A stretch of 64,000 nucleotides of DNA from Daucus carota subsp. sativus (lineage: Eukaryota; Streptophyta; Magnoliopsida; Apiales; Apiaceae). The stretch covers positions 43,611,598-43,675,597 of the forward strand of contig NC_030385.2 of the NCBI RefSeq assembly GCF_001625215.2. Reading direction: 5' to 3'. The notes beneath the pieces were generated by a model that searched no databases, had not been told where the DNA came from, and saw only the letters and a list, made by a program, of their open reading frames with translations. The position numbers were made by a program, and so were the translations under genes. Of this stretch, positions 1 to 14,039 are shown piece after piece (position 1 is the first letter of the stretch; each line of letters begins with the position of its first letter).

Positions 1-42
1 ATATGTACCTGATAAGATATTTACTTTTTGTAATTAGTTTAG

Positions 43-3000
43 AGAAAGGCTGCTTAAAGCACTACGAGCAATGAATGCTGGGGACGCGGCAGATCAGGTC
101 ATGCGACAAGTAGATAAAATGTTAAAGCTTAACGAGCGTGCCACACGTGATGCTCGGTTGCTGAAGGTAATTTGTCAATATGCTGAGTGGTTGATAATTT
201 TGTGGTGGCACTTTCTTGTTTCTTTTGGGTCAGTTTCACTTATATTTTTTATGGATCTATAGTCTCCTTGATGGTTTGAATTTATATTTGCAGGATGAGC
301 AAGCAACAAATCATTTGCCTTTTTCTGTAGATTTAACAAGAAAAAGACATTCTAATACTGAGTTTCAAGCCAACAGCTTTGATGTAGCTACCAAAAGGGC
401 CCGTTATGATGTTAATACTAGTGCACCCTCGCTAGTACAGACAAGTGATTCTGGGCACAGTCTCTCTGTTAATGGGAGTTCCCCTGGTGGTGCTCCTCCT
501 TTAAATAGTGACTTAAACCCTGTTGAACAAATGATTGGCATGATTGGTGCTTTGATTGCCGAAGGAGACAGAGGAGCTGAATCACTTAAAATTCTTATAT
601 CTAATATTCATCCTGAAATATTGGCTGATATCGTCATAACAAATATGAAACACTTGCCCAAAAGCCCCCCACCATTAATTAGACTAGGGAGTCTGTCAAC
701 AACTCGGCAGAATGGCTCTTCAAGTGGTGCATTTCAGGTTCCACAGATTGACACGTCAGTTGCAAAAACTCAATCTGTACACATGCCGTTTTCTTCACCT
801 AATACAAACATCTCATCGTTGTCCGAGGTACCTGCCCCAGTGAATCCCACTCCAGAGTCGAAACGTGATCCACGGAGGGTAAGCTAAGCAGATATTGACA
901 TCTAGTTTTTTTAGTTTCTTATAGCTGCACTTTTATTCATGTAGTCTGTAATTTAGTATTTGCTTCTAATAAATTTAATATTTTAGGACCCTCGTCGTCT
1001 TGATCCTCGGCGTTCGACTGTACAGAATTCGTCAAATTCTCTTGATAATAATACGAATGTAACTAGTAGCGGCTATAAAGAATCGGAGCTTGAGGATTTT
1101 AGACCTATTAACAAGCCAGACACAAATCCCATAGTGACAAGTACTGAAAATCATTCAGCACCTTTTGTACCTGAATATGAGACTGACGTATTTGGGACAA
1201 ATGCATCTACTGTTTCTTCAGCTGATGACAAAGCTCCTAAAGATGGTGCTATGGAAGTTGAAGAAACCAAAGAAGCTGTCCATGATGTTAGGGACAATTT
1301 TTCTTCAGATGATCCACTTTCTCCTACTAATGAGGTTAACCGGCACTCTGTGGCATCAGAGAAGTCGGAGATAATCATAGAAGATCCTTATTCTTTTCTT
1401 GACGAAGCTGATGAACTGTCGCCATCTGTTACAAGCACTCCTGTCTTGGAAGAAGTATATCCTGAATTGCCCTCGCCTCCATTATATGTTGAGCTGGACG
1501 ATGAACAGAAAAGAAATATTAGGAAAATTGCAGTGGAGTCCATCATTGATTCTCACAAACATTTAAATGGCACAGACTACACGCAGACGTGGATGTCACT
1601 GGTTGCTCGATTGGTTGCTCAGGTGGGGCAGACTCTTCTTTTGATTGGTTAACTCTTTGTTGAGCTTAGATGTCTGTTTTCATCCCTTACGAGGGGATCA
1701 TAGGTTGTTCCATTTAAGCCATGTGGTACTTATTTTTTAACGTGGTATGAGATGTGGATAATCTTCGTATTAGCAGATGTACATAAAAAGATGACCAATA
1801 GTATACTTGTCTGTGATGCAACAAACAGCGCCATCATAAATTTGAAATACTTGTTTTAGCAGTGAAGCAGTTCTTTTTGCTCTTATATTTGTCCCTGATT
1901 TTAATGATGTTGGTTTAATTACCAAGTTCTCGAATGACTGTTTACTAAATTTTAAATATGCCGTTAAAAACATGTTTAACACTGCACACATTTAGGACAA
2001 TCATATCATTTGTACAACACTCCGCAATGCCTGTGTAACTTAGATATCTCATAAGCCAAAAGATTGACCATGCTAACAAGAACATTACTTTTGAATTCTT
2101 GAATTCTATTCTTTGTCCAACTGACTTGTTATTTTACAAGTTTAAAAGTTACCATCTCAGAGGCTTTTTTCCCTACCCGATACAGTAAGGTGATAAGTAT
2201 GATATTGCTTAAACCACATTTTCATGTCCTAAAAGCTTAAGATATGTTCAGCTTTAGATTACAGAATTGCATCGTGTATGCTTCTTGCTTTAGGGGTTAT
2301 AAAAGGTGTTCTATTTTAAATTCTCAAAAATTTATTATAACTATTTATCTAAAATTTAGAGTTGTGTAGATGTCAAAATATTAGTTACTTGCAGTATCAC
2401 AAATTGCTCTTGGAAGTAGAAGAAGTGTTTCAGAATCTGCATATTTTCATCTGTTACTTTAGTTCTGACAACAAAAAACTATTAGCTACTTTAATTTTCT
2501 CTGCGCTGATCTGATCTTCTTTAGTGTATGGCTTATCTTTTCCGGTTGGACATTAATTTACTCATCACCTCTTCAGTAGTGATAATTTGTTGGATATACA
2601 TTGTTTTGTTTTGTTTGTTGTTTGTCTTATACTGTAGTATGTGGTGCATTCTTAACATGTCCTTGTTTTACTGTATAAAATTATAACAGTTCCTTGCATT
2701 TAAAGTTCTATATCTCTTTGCACTTCATTATGTGGCTAGTTAAGACTTCCTGAGGTTTCATAATTGTTCTATATTTGGTTAGATAATGGAGTTTGAATTT
2801 TAGAGGTATAATGTACACCTTAATGTGTTGGGGAACTTGAGGTTGCGTCGGGGTTGATTCAATGGGCTTTAGAAGATCGCCGCATCTTCTGCTATCACAA
2901 GGATATTGACTGAAAGGGCAGAAGTTGGATGCAAACTTAAGTACTTCTGTACCAGAAAGAATTTGGCAACTCTAAGACTTTATTAGTACTATATAGTTAT

Positions 3001-6000
3001 TCAACTTCTGATATTAAATGATTTGTTTGAATTTGGGGAGAAAGATGTTGCTTTGAACATGGGGGTGTCAATTTGACACCAGCTTACAACCTGACACTTA
3101 TGGAAGATACCCTACACTTCTCATCTTTATTATACTCAGTCCAGATGTAATCTGTATTATGAACTTATACCATGGGAAATGGTGGGGAAATTACTCTATC
3201 TTCGTTTTTTTAAAACTTTTCTGTTTTGGTAGTTGATGATATTTTGAGTCAGAGATAAAGGTACGAGTCTGCAGGATATCTATTGTTACTGCTCTAGGAT
3301 TTTGATCTGTAGTGCTGCCTAGAAAATCGCATCAGTCTTCTGAATTTGTAATTGGACACCGGTTACCAGTTTGAAACTTTGTTGACCATTGAATCATACT
3401 TGTCAGTAAAGTCTGCTCATACCTTTGGTTTGTAATTGGACACATGGCTAAAATTTGATTCTATAGTAGACAATAAACTATAAAGGTCAACTGGTATAAG
3501 ATGTTAGTGAATCAGAGAACGGGAAGGGAGTTTAGTAAAATATTAACAGTTACAAAACTTGCTGCAACATATAAGGGCAGGAGCAAGTACAGTATCTTTT
3601 GCAGGATAAGCCTTACAGTAGCAATACCCTGAGCTTAGGTCTAAGCTAGTGTCACAAAGAGGCTGGGGAACAGTGTGAGAACTGAAGAATTTGCGCAGTC
3701 AAATTAGTTACCAGCTGTAAGCATTTAGGAGCACGTGTCAAAAACCTTTAGCCCTTATTATAGAAACACATATAAACAAATTAAAATATGTAGGCAGGGG
3801 AGTTAATCGACTTTCTAAAACATCAACACGTGAAGAGAGTAATACACTGGAAGCTTTTTATTTAATTATTTTAGTATTATGTAACAAAATTTAGTGCTGT
3901 GTTATATCCTGCATGCAAGTCCTATGTATTTCCCACTTGCAGCTGCCAGGATGACCAGAAAAATATTTAAGTATATATATTTTGTATTCTTTTTCGAGGG
4001 GACTTGACTCATTATCCCTGGTATACTGGAGTCCGCCTGTGGCTTGATGTTGATGCATATCTGTTAGTATTTCAGTTAGAACCTATGTTACTCGGACTCG
4101 GCTAGAAGTGTCCGACATGGATACGTGTCCATGTGTCAGACTCAGTAATATTTTGAAAAATTTACATGTTTTTGGCCTAAAATAAGTGTCCGAGTCCAAG
4201 TGTCCATGTCCAAGTGTCGAGTGTCCGACATGGGTACTTCGAGGCAAAATGAAGAGTCCAAGTAACATAGGTTAGAACCTGCTCACAATAAAGAAAATTT
4301 ATCCAGAATGATTATTATATTTGTTTTGGTGGATTGGAATTTTGAGTTATGCCTTATTAGATAAAGGAAAAAAATTGCAGTTGATTTTAGATAATGGTAA
4401 GACCACGATGAGGTTTGGAATTCCCAAACTGCAGACTGTTAGTTTAAGGAGTACTGTTTTAGGCTTTTGTTGGGGGAAGTAACTAGAAATAAATTTTAAA
4501 GTCTTTCCTAGTTCTTTACATATTTTTCTTATAATTAACTTTTATCCAGTTCGTATATACTCTGTTTCATATCCTTCCTGTGGTTTTCTGTCATTTGTAA
4601 TACAGAAGAAAAACTTTTTCATGGCTAAAGTTTTAATATCTTCAAGTTACTTGTGTCCAATCTGATTGTCATACTTTTTTGAATTACATGGATTCCCCTG
4701 GTTGCATAGCGCAAGTTTTGTACTTCTTTGCTCTTGCCTTTGTTCCCTGCATAGGTCGACTTTATGAGAAGTTGACAGGAGTGTTTTGCTATGCTACTGT
4801 CATTTATAGTATGTCTGGTAATTTTCACCTGTGCAATTGAATTCGAATGGTGTCTAGACTTCAAAAAACTACTATAGTGTATTCCCCACTTTTTGTTTGT
4901 TTTTTTGGTGGAATTTATGAGCCTTATATCATATGTGATTTTTAGTGATATGTTGATGTACTCTGTGCATGGGATAGAATGTCTTCTTATCTGTCCTCTA
5001 CATCTTTTGAGCCTCATATACTTTGCACTCTGCATGGGTAATTTGACATACTTATCTATTCCAACCCTTTTTGTAGATTGATGCGGATGAGGATGTGGTG
5101 ATGATGATGCTAAAGCACATTGGGTCAGACTACCAACATCAGAAGGTAGTGTGTTATATCTATTTATTTGCTTGTTGGTGTTGGTGTATTTTACCCATCA
5201 CTTATAAACATCGTGGCTAAGTATGAAGTTTGGCTAATTAATTTTATTATAGTCTTTAGCTCTAATTGATTATTAACTTGATACTCATTTAAAATTTTAG
5301 TTAAATCTATTCCCACCTCTGCATTTTTTGTGTTGACTGCAATAGATGTGGTTACAAGTATTCTTTTCCGGTATATTAGGTATCCAATATGTTTAAATAT
5401 TTGTTTTTTGGTTCTTTTATTTTTGAATCTTGATTCCGAACCAAGTTGTGAGAATAAAGCAACCATTTGGTTCAAGTGCTGTACATGGGGATGGTCTGTG
5501 TTTATTTGGTGCAAGGTCTTACTGCGAAGATGATGATCTATATCAGGGGACATACGGATTAGGACATCAGATTTGTTGCTTCTTGTTTCAACTCTTTTAA
5601 CTGTTTATTATGTTCTGCTTGGAGAGTGGTTGTGTGGGTTGTTCACCAAGTTCTTTAGGTATATGTCTGTTTACTGTTTTTACTTTTCCCATGCGTATTT
5701 CAACAGATAGCAATTATGCAGTAGTTTCATATTTTCTCTGTTTATTATTTTACAGCTGTTAGTACTTAGTAGTCTTACTTTAAGGTATCATTTGGTATTT
5801 CTTATCTTCATCATGCTCCTTTATTTGTTTGTTTTGATGTTTAAGCAACTTAGTTCCTGGTTCTCAACAATAATATCCATATCGTGAACTTGTGATTCTA
5901 GGCTGATGAACATTTGTCACTTAACATTGTGTTATAATTTTTTAGGTTGGATATTACTTAGCATTAGAGAAAGATTTTATATTGTGAATTACCTAAATAC

Positions 6001-9000
6001 TCTCTTAAAATTGTTCATGCTGATCTAACTGGAGTTTTTTTGGCAGGGGCATGAGCTTGTGATGCATGTTTTATACTATTTGAATACTTTAATGCTATCA
6101 GATTCTGTTGCACACTCTTCTCTTGCATCTGGTGCATATGAAAAGTTTCTCCTTGGGGTGGTATGTAACTTTCCTCATCTAGTAATGCTTTCGTCGAAGT
6201 GAACAATGTTTACAAGTTTCTTGTGTTATAGGCTAGGTCTTTGCTTGACACATTACCAACAACTGATAAGTCTTTTAGTCGACTTCTTGGCGAAGTTCCT
6301 TATTTGCCTGATACGGTGTTGAAACTTCTGAATGATGTCTGCTGTTCTGATCACGGATTGAGAAAAGATGCTCGTGATGGTGATCGTATCACTCAGGGTC
6401 TTGGTGCAGTTTGGAGTCTAATTTTGGGGCGTCCGGCCAATCGGCAAGCCTGCTTGGATATAGCTCTCAAGGTGAATTGTAATTTAGAGTTATTGATTAA
6501 ACGAAGTATATTAAATATTATGAAGACATCCTTCTCAACTGGCCTCCTTATTTAGTAGACACAGTTACAACTAACATTGAAACTCATCGATAGCCTTATA
6601 TTATTGAATTAATCCATCACCGTGTATAGGATCTGCCAAATTTAGTTTTGTGCTTTTGCTGTTGAATGAACAGAGAATTGTATATTATAGCAATTTTAAT
6701 TATTTTTATCTAGTTTTTCTTATTACCTTAATAATCCTCGTGTTAACACAGCTAGGTAATAAAGTATATGATAGGAGTCTTAGTTGTGCTGAAATTTATG
6801 TCGAACTTGAGTTATATAGTATTTTCTGTCTGTAACAGAAGTCAACATGTTGTGCTTTATACCTTTAAGGATGTATATATATATATTCCTTGTTTTTAAA
6901 TTCTGATTGATGCATTTTTCAATGGCAGTGTGCAGTCCATTCACAGGATGATATTCGTGCGAAAGCTATCCGACTGGTAATGGACATTTATAATTATTTA
7001 GGATCTATTCATTGCTTGGTGAATGGGAGCGGGAGACTGCTTAAAGCTGATTTATTGTCTAGCTACTTAGATTTATTTATTTTTCTTGTGTGTTTAAAAC
7101 ATTTTCTTCTTCCTGTTGGGCAGGTGACAAACAAACTCTATGTGATCAGTTACATCTCAGAAGATATTGAACAATTTGCAACAAATATGTTGTTATCAAC
7201 CATGGATCAAAATATGTCAAATAATGTGCTTTCACAATCGGGAGACGCTGCGCAAAGGACAGAAAGAGAGGTGTGTGCCATACCGCCATTTGTCTGGCTC
7301 TTTGTTTTACAGAATACAGATTACTCATTTTAGATCATTTCGTTTGATTTAATGTAATTGTAAAAAGTTCTATATTGACACCTTTGACAAATTATGCTCT
7401 GGTTCATGGGTCTTAGTCAAAATGATGCGGTGAATATTTAACTGTAATATCTTCAAACATTGTTTCAGCTTGGTAGCCAAGAAACTTCAACAAGTGGTTC
7501 TCAACTATCAGAGCCAGGAACTGCCGAAAATGAATCTGCAAAGGGTGATACACAAAGTGATGTGTTGGTGTCATTTGCACAAGCTCAGCAACATATTTCT
7601 TTATTTTTTGCTTTATGTACGAAGGTAAGTATTGCTGAATGCTGATAACACAACGGCCTGACCAAATTTTATCCAATTTTCTTTTTTCTCTGACGACATC
7701 CGACTTTTTTTTATCTTACAGAAGCCTGCTCTTCTACAAGTCGTATTTGATAACTATTCCCGTGCACCAAGAGCTGTTAAGCAGGTCATTTGTTTGATCT
7801 TTCTTTTGTTGACTTGGTGTTATTAGGTTTTTCATATGACCTACGCCACTGTTCATTATCTTAATCTGACATTTTCATAAGAAAGTAAAACCAAAAAAAA
7901 ATTAATTCAAGTGTTTTGGTGTTTAAACACCCTTTAGCTTCTGTGAAAAGCTTTGTCCCTGACAATATCTTTTGTGTGGCAAATGCAGTAATGCACATGA
8001 TGCATGTTTCACAATTTTAAGTAAAGCTATTGTTATTCATTTGGGTTGTATTTTAGATTTGAGTGTACCAGATCGTCTCGTTATATTGGATTTCATTTTA
8101 AGCCAATGATATATGATATAAGTCGTGTAACATGAAGGAAACTCATTCTCTGTTGTCTTTATCTTGACACACTATATTCTTGTATTTAATATCTTATGTT
8201 CTTTAGTGACTTGTTTTTGTGTTACTAAATCCTTTTAGAAATCTTTGGTGTCTCGTGTTGATGCAGGCTATTCATCGTCATATTCCTATTTTTGTAAGGG
8301 CCCTAGGGTCATCATATTCTGAATTGCTCCATATTATATCTAATCCGCCACAAGGAAGTGAAAATCTTCTGACCCAGGTGCATATTCATATAAAGATGTT
8401 AACTGTAACTACTAGTTATTACAATCATCATCAAAAGTCTTTCATGTTTCATCAGTCTTCTTTCAGTTGCACTTGTACTGAATACTGATGCTCTCTATTT
8501 CGTTAAGGTGTTAAATGTTTTGTCAGAAGGCACAGTCCCGTCTGCTGATTTGGTTGCAACTGTTAGACGTCTGTATGAGACTAAACTCAAGGTATTCCAC
8601 TTAAGTTCTACCTAATGTACTTGAGTGGTGGTTTTGTGTTCTTTGGCCTCACGTTACATATATTTGTTGCAGGATGCTACAATTCTTATTCCAATGTTGC
8701 CTTCCTTTGCCAAAAATGAGGTTTGGTTTTATGCTCATTCTTCTCATTGTATTTTTGTGAAGATTATAATCTTTAGTAAACAATAATTGTAATTTTACTG
8801 CACTGCACTTGTTAGCCTAATATTTAGAGAAAACATTATTCATAAAAAGTCTAATAATGTTCATATTGCGGAAATTCAAATTAGTAAAGATATTAGTTTT
8901 AAAATATAAACATCTTGTCGCCCTAACTATGATTATTTAGTAATTCATGAGTTGGCGGTCGCAATTTGTTTGCTTGCTGACTCAGAAATTCTCTTAGCAC

Positions 9001-12000
9001 ATTGTCCAGTTGACTGACCAGATAATTATTGTAGATTTGCTCTAAGTCTGACCACTTGACTGACCAGATAATTATTGTAGATTTGCTATGAGTCTGTGAC
9101 CAGTTGTCATAGTTGATTCTTGCAGGTTGGCGCAGCTGATTTGATCTCTTTTCTGTATCTCATTTTAGTCATTATTCCTTGCCTTTTAATCTGGCTTACA
9201 TTCCCCAATACATTTCACTTGATATAATAAGAGTAAAGGATCAAGACATATCATTTGTCATTAGTCTAATAAATTTCATATGGAAATTTAGGTTAATAAG
9301 ATATCAATTTTAAAGCATGAACATCTTTCTATCCCAATTTGAGTGAGTAAGTGATGAGTTGTCATTTTGTTGCTTAAACATTACTGACTTGGAAATTCTC
9401 GTAGCATATGTCCAATTGACTGCACAGATAGTGCCTAGTATTATAAATACTATATTACAAGGTATTTAGTCAATATACAGTGACACAGTGTTTTGACTTT
9501 AGTCAGTAGTATATACAATCAGTATTAGTATTTTAAATTTTTTCAGATAGTGTATTTTTACAATAATACTGATGATCGTATCCTGTACGCATATATCGAA
9601 TGTAAAAAAAAAGTTAAACTCATTCGTGGTTATATTAGTGTCTTCAATACCATTGTATAAAATATACTACTATGCGCACGTGTTTGTATGTGAGTGTTGT
9701 TAATTAAAGTTAATATACTCAACTTGTCAACTACTTGTCAACTAGTCGTTCGTTCAGTCCGTTTAAAGTGAATTTGTCAAGGCTTGATGATAATCTTTGT
9801 TGCAACTTGTTCATGCCAAAAATTTATGGTTCAATTAAAATTTACAAAAACAAATGAAGAGTAGCAAAAATTTGATTTCTGGCTTACCATGGAAGTAGTA
9901 ACTGCAGCTGAGCTACTGAGCTCTCCAGGGAAGTCTATAAGTACAAAATTGAAAATACAGTAACATTGTATCATTGTATGTGTTTGTGTTTGTGTATAAT
10001 GTTCTATTTCAGAGGCTTAAAGAAAATTCCATTTGTCTCTTAAGATACTATGTGCTCTCTTATGATGAACCTTATAATGTGATTGTAACTTATATATGTG
10101 ACCTTATGATGTATTTATTATTTTTAACTTTTACATTATTTCATCAGGTTTTACCAATATTTCCTCGTCTGGTTGATCTTCCACTGGATAAATTTCAAAC
10201 AGCACTTGCTAACATACTACAGGTAAGAACTAAGGGTTGTTATTATCTACTCATCTGTTTTACAGAAATTAGTAGTTGTATGTAAAGGTGGTCAAGTGAT
10301 GCTTCCTCTTTAGTTTTGTTACTTACTGGAAGTATAAAATGCTTACCTATGTAACTTACTAGAAGAGTTGGATACAGATTCATGCAGAACTCTGTTTTTG
10401 CCATTATTGGTAATTGATAATTGTTACAGCTGGTTTAGAATAAGTTTTAAGTTGAATTTATGCTGAAAATTACAACCGTTGCAGTTCCTTTACAAATAAT
10501 TTTGCTCAGAACTGTTGCAGTTCCTTTACAAATTATTTTGCTTTAGTTCAGTTGATACTCTGCAAGCATGTGTCCTTATCCATTGCATTAAATTATTTAG
10601 CTAAGGCAGGAAGTTGTAATATCATGCAAGATACTGCTGATTTTGTGCTTGAGTTACAGTAATTGTAATGCTTTATTTTGCAGGGCACAGCTCAGACTGG
10701 TGCTGCACTGACACCAGCAGAGGTGTTGGTTGCAATTCATGACATTAATCCTGAGAGAGACGGCCTTGTTCTCAAAAAGGTGTGTAAATACCCTTTCTGG
10801 ATGCTTTCTAGTTGTAACTAGTATCTTGCTACTAGATTATTCGCTTTGTATTGACTGGATTCGCACTAGAGCTACTAACATTTTTCCTTATATTGATTAT
10901 GTCTCTGAATTAGCTGCTAACGTAATTTTATGTTGACATCTAGATCATTGTGTAAGCATGTCAAGTACTTCAGGGGTTATGTGTTGATATAGACCATCAG
11001 TAATCTGTTAAATATATCAGTCAAGTACTTAAGACCTGAAAGTCAGTTACATCCGCACAAAACATAAGTCTTCATTGCTGGAACTCTAGCTTACAATAGA
11101 AGTCTGTTATTTGATTACAATTGGTATATTTCTGTCAATCTGATGGTGGTTTCATTTCAAAAATACTTTTAATTCATGAACTTTTGGGTAAATGTTCAGC
11201 TGCTACTTTTACTTAAGTTTTAGCACGTGGATAGTGTGTTTAGTCTTAATTCATGCATATCCCAAAATTCTGGGGATTTAAACATCACATCCAACTCTAG
11301 AAAGAGTTGTTTCTGCCATCCTTTCTCTGACAGGGTGTGAAAGTGGGACACAATTTATTATCCCACAATTTCTTAGAGGTCTGAAAGTTGAGCAATTTAA
11401 ATATGACGTGCACATCAAGAATTTAGTTGGGGAGACTCTAGCACTTGTCCCTTGAGATTCCAACATGATTAGTGGGTACATATATAAGCCAACAACTACT
11501 GTTAAGTTTCCAGCCATGTCATTACGTCTTAAGTGAGGGTACACCTTTCACTCAAGCTGTAATATTTGGGGTACTAGATGTCCGCGTATTTCGTTCGTAC
11601 TTTAGATTTGGTTCTGGTAGTAATAGCCGAGTGGTGTGAATTACTCCCATGCATGTGGCAATCACACTGTTATGTTAGTCTCTGACCCTCATTGTGCATC
11701 GAAATAAGTGTCATCCTAGTTAATATTCTTGGCTAGTCATTAGGTAGTTCTTTTCGTCAATATATTAACTGTAATTATTTTTGCACTTTGATATCTATCA
11801 GATAACAGATGCATGCTCAGCTTGTTTTGAGCAGAGGACAGTTTTTACACAGCAGGTCTTAGCAAAGGCTTTAAACCAGATGGTACAATTGTTCTTTGTA
11901 TGCTTAGAGCCGCAAAAGTTCATTGTAGGTTTAATGTTGCATTTCTAAATTTCATCCTGTATGCTAGGTGGATCAAACTCCTCTTCCTATGCTTTTTATG

Positions 12001-14039
12001 AGGACAGTAATCCAGGCTATCGATGCTTATCCTACTCTGGTAAGTTGTATAACTATTACCCATTATACATATGTTTTAATTAGTATCTTATCTACAAATA
12101 TACACCAAGTTAATGGTCGTATTATCTACAAGTCTTATTGTAAAAGCACTCCATCAAACTTGTGTGGATGAACTTAAGCTAAATGCTAATGGGAAAGCTG
12201 TCAGTCTTAAACTTGCGAATGAGGATTTTGTTTAGTGGACACTTCTACTTTGAAGATATAAATCATAGAAATGGAGGGAATGCTGTTTTGATTTATATCA
12301 TAGCACATCAAAGTAGAAGGGCCTCCGATACATGAAAGAGAGTTAGTGGTCGCTGTCAATTTGCAGAAATTTTTTACATATTTGAGTCTTCTGCTCCTTG
12401 GACTCTTTTAAAGCTTTCGGTCATTAGTACCATGATTGATTTAATGATGACAGTGACAAAAACGTGTTTCCTTTCCTTTTCTTGGTTTTGCCTGTAGGTT
12501 GATTTTGTCATGGAATTACTCCTGAAACTTGTAGATAAACAGGTATCCTAATTAAAACTAAGATATGACATCTCAATTTTTGAGATTATTGTTCCACGTG
12601 CGAGTTCTTCTATTGCTGTCAACATGTAATACTCTCATTTTTTTACTGTTGGATACAGGTCTGGAGAATGCCTAAATTATGGGTTGGGTTTCTGAAATGC
12701 GTCTCTCAGACGCAACCACATTCTTTCCGTGTCCTGTTGCAGGTATATACAAATTGTTTTACTTTGTGTAGGTTTCTTCCTATTATGTTGCCTAATGTGA
12801 ATTGGTGACACACACACATGCATGCATACATGGAAATATTTGAATGTTGTATTGACTTTATGTTTTCCTCTGCAGCTGCCATCACCACAACTTGAAGGTG
12901 CTCTTAAAAAATTTTCTAGCCTGAGAAGTCCTCTTGCTGCTTATGCAAACCAACCTAGCATAAAAACTTCACTACCTAGGTATAAGCTAGTTCGGACTAT
13001 CAGAAATCTTCTTGTCTGAAACCTCTATTATTTTTAATTGGATTGATCTATTAAGCTATGCAAAAGGACGCCCTCATTTATGATATTATATTGCACGAGC
13101 TAATTGCAAATGCAATATATCTGATTATGAGTCATAAGTCCTGCTTGAAAGTTAGAGGTTTGAGAAAACAATTTAGAGATTTGGGCCATAGTAGAGGTTC
13201 GACCATGTGAGTAGCGTTTTGAGCTCAAAAAGCTAATTTTGAAAAAGCTTTTTCAATGAGATTGGCATGTTGTTAAAATACAATAAACTAATTGAACAAA
13301 TATTTCCAAACAGTTTCATACAAAACAGCTACGTCAATCTGCTATACAGCTACTTTAGTCTGCTAATTTCCAAACAGGGTCATAGTCATTTACATTTGTC
13401 ATCTATTGCATACAATGGGTCAATGTATATTGCTGATGGTGTTTAATTGTTGCATGTTTCTGGATTCAGAATGCTATTATGCGACTGCTGAATATATCAT
13501 CCAAAAAAAAAGTGTTGGAATGAAACCTTGACAAGGACGGACTAGTACATTTTATAGGCTATATTTTGATGATTCCGTTGGTGAAATAATAAATCACAGT
13601 CTCAAGATTTCTTTAATTTCTGTATTTTATAAAAGTATTGATGATTCGGTTGCTGAAGCATGTATGTGTTATCCACTATGGACAATGTAACTTGTGGCGT
13701 TTCAGATTCAGTAATAGTAGTCATTTTCAATGGCAATAGCTGCAGCCTGCAACTGAACTTTCTTATGGATCTGTCATGCTTTGGCAATTTCCTAAAATTT
13801 ATCATGCTTTGGCAATTTTATAAAATTTGTCATGCTTTTGCAATCGTTTCTCAGAGCAATAGCTGCAACTACAGTTAGTGCTGCTCTAAAGTCTAGCAAT
13901 TCATTATTTATTTTTATGCAGAGCAACTGTAGCATTACTTGGTCTTGCAAATGAAAGAAACATGCAGCAGCCACATCGCCAACCATCTCTGCATTCTTCG
14001 GAGCAAAGCTCCTCAATTCATGGTGCAACACCAACGTGA
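43..14039 (+). CDS. ESP4: Symplekin / ESP4-like mRNA 3'-end processing scaffold, 5' end outside the window
   Basis: Recognised from the arginine-rich [13 protein letters not shown] stretch in the middle and the conserved [14 protein letters not shown] and [19 protein letters not shown] blocks. Symplekin is the HEAT-repeat scaffold of the nuclear cleavage/polyadenylation complex (Arabidopsis ENHANCED SILENCING PHENOTYPE 4). Exons read by eye: 43-166, 294-878, 987-1622, 5077-5145, 6047-6160, 6232-6471, 6929-6976, 7124-7270, 7469-7624, 7722-7784, 8267-8377, 8508-8591, 8673-8720, 10148-10222, 10684-10779, 11802-11882, 11968-12039, 12498-12542, 12659-12742, 12876-12979, 13922-14039. All junctions keep frame and all introns are GT-AG. 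Exons from about 8267 onward correspond to the symplekin C-terminal domain. The end is serine/histidine-rich and stops with ATPT. The N-terminal HEAT region lies left of the window. The 3' UTR probably runs to about 14.5 kb. Confidence 0.93.
1623..5076 (+). other. 3.45-kb intron of the symplekin gene
   Basis: It lies between the exon ending SLVARLVAQ and the exon starting [13 protein letters not shown] see no conserved coding stretch in it. It carries one complete hAT-type MITE (4083-4270). It is many times longer than most other introns of this gene; only the 1.43-kb and roughly 1-kb ones come near. Confidence 0.8.
4083..4270. mobile_element. hAT-type MITE, copy 1 (188 bp, 8-bp target duplication)
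   Basis: The terminal inverted repeats begin CTATGTTACTCGGACTC and end GAGTCCAAGTAACATAG. They are flanked by a perfect 8-bp direct repeat GTTAGAAC at 4075-4082 and 4271-4278. The interior is made of repeated GTGTCCGACATGG-like units that fold back on one another. A second copy in reverse orientation is at 31438-31624. An 8-bp duplication is the hallmark of the hAT superfamily; assignment to hAT rests on that and is inferred. Confidence 0.85.
8848..9440. repeat. Diverged tandem duplication inside a symplekin intron
   Basis: Segments near 8848-9030 and 9258-9440 resemble each other: attcatgagttggcggtcgc versus gtaagtgatgagttgtcatt, followed by matching ACTcaGAAATTCTC and AGttGACTG stretches. 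The repeat unit is about 410 bp. Inside it is a younger 46-bp tandem copy starting at 9011 and 9057 (TGACTGACCAGATAATTATT). It lies in the 1.43-kb intron 8721-10147 and has no coding content. Confidence 0.6.
12242..12319. repeat. Imperfect hairpin inside a symplekin intron
   Basis: The left arm CTTCTACTTTGA followed by GATATAAATCA is complementary to the right arm TGATTTATATC followed by TCAAAGTAGAAG, with small bulges and a loop of about 25 nt. It is probably a remnant of a small foldback element. No product is implied. Confidence 0.6.
13769..13845. repeat. Short tandem repeat of about 28 bp in the last symplekin intron
   Basis: The unit CATGCTTTGGCAATTT followed by TAAAATTT occurs about 2.5 times in a row, the last copy degenerate (CATGCTTTTGCAATCG). 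Confidence 0.6.
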
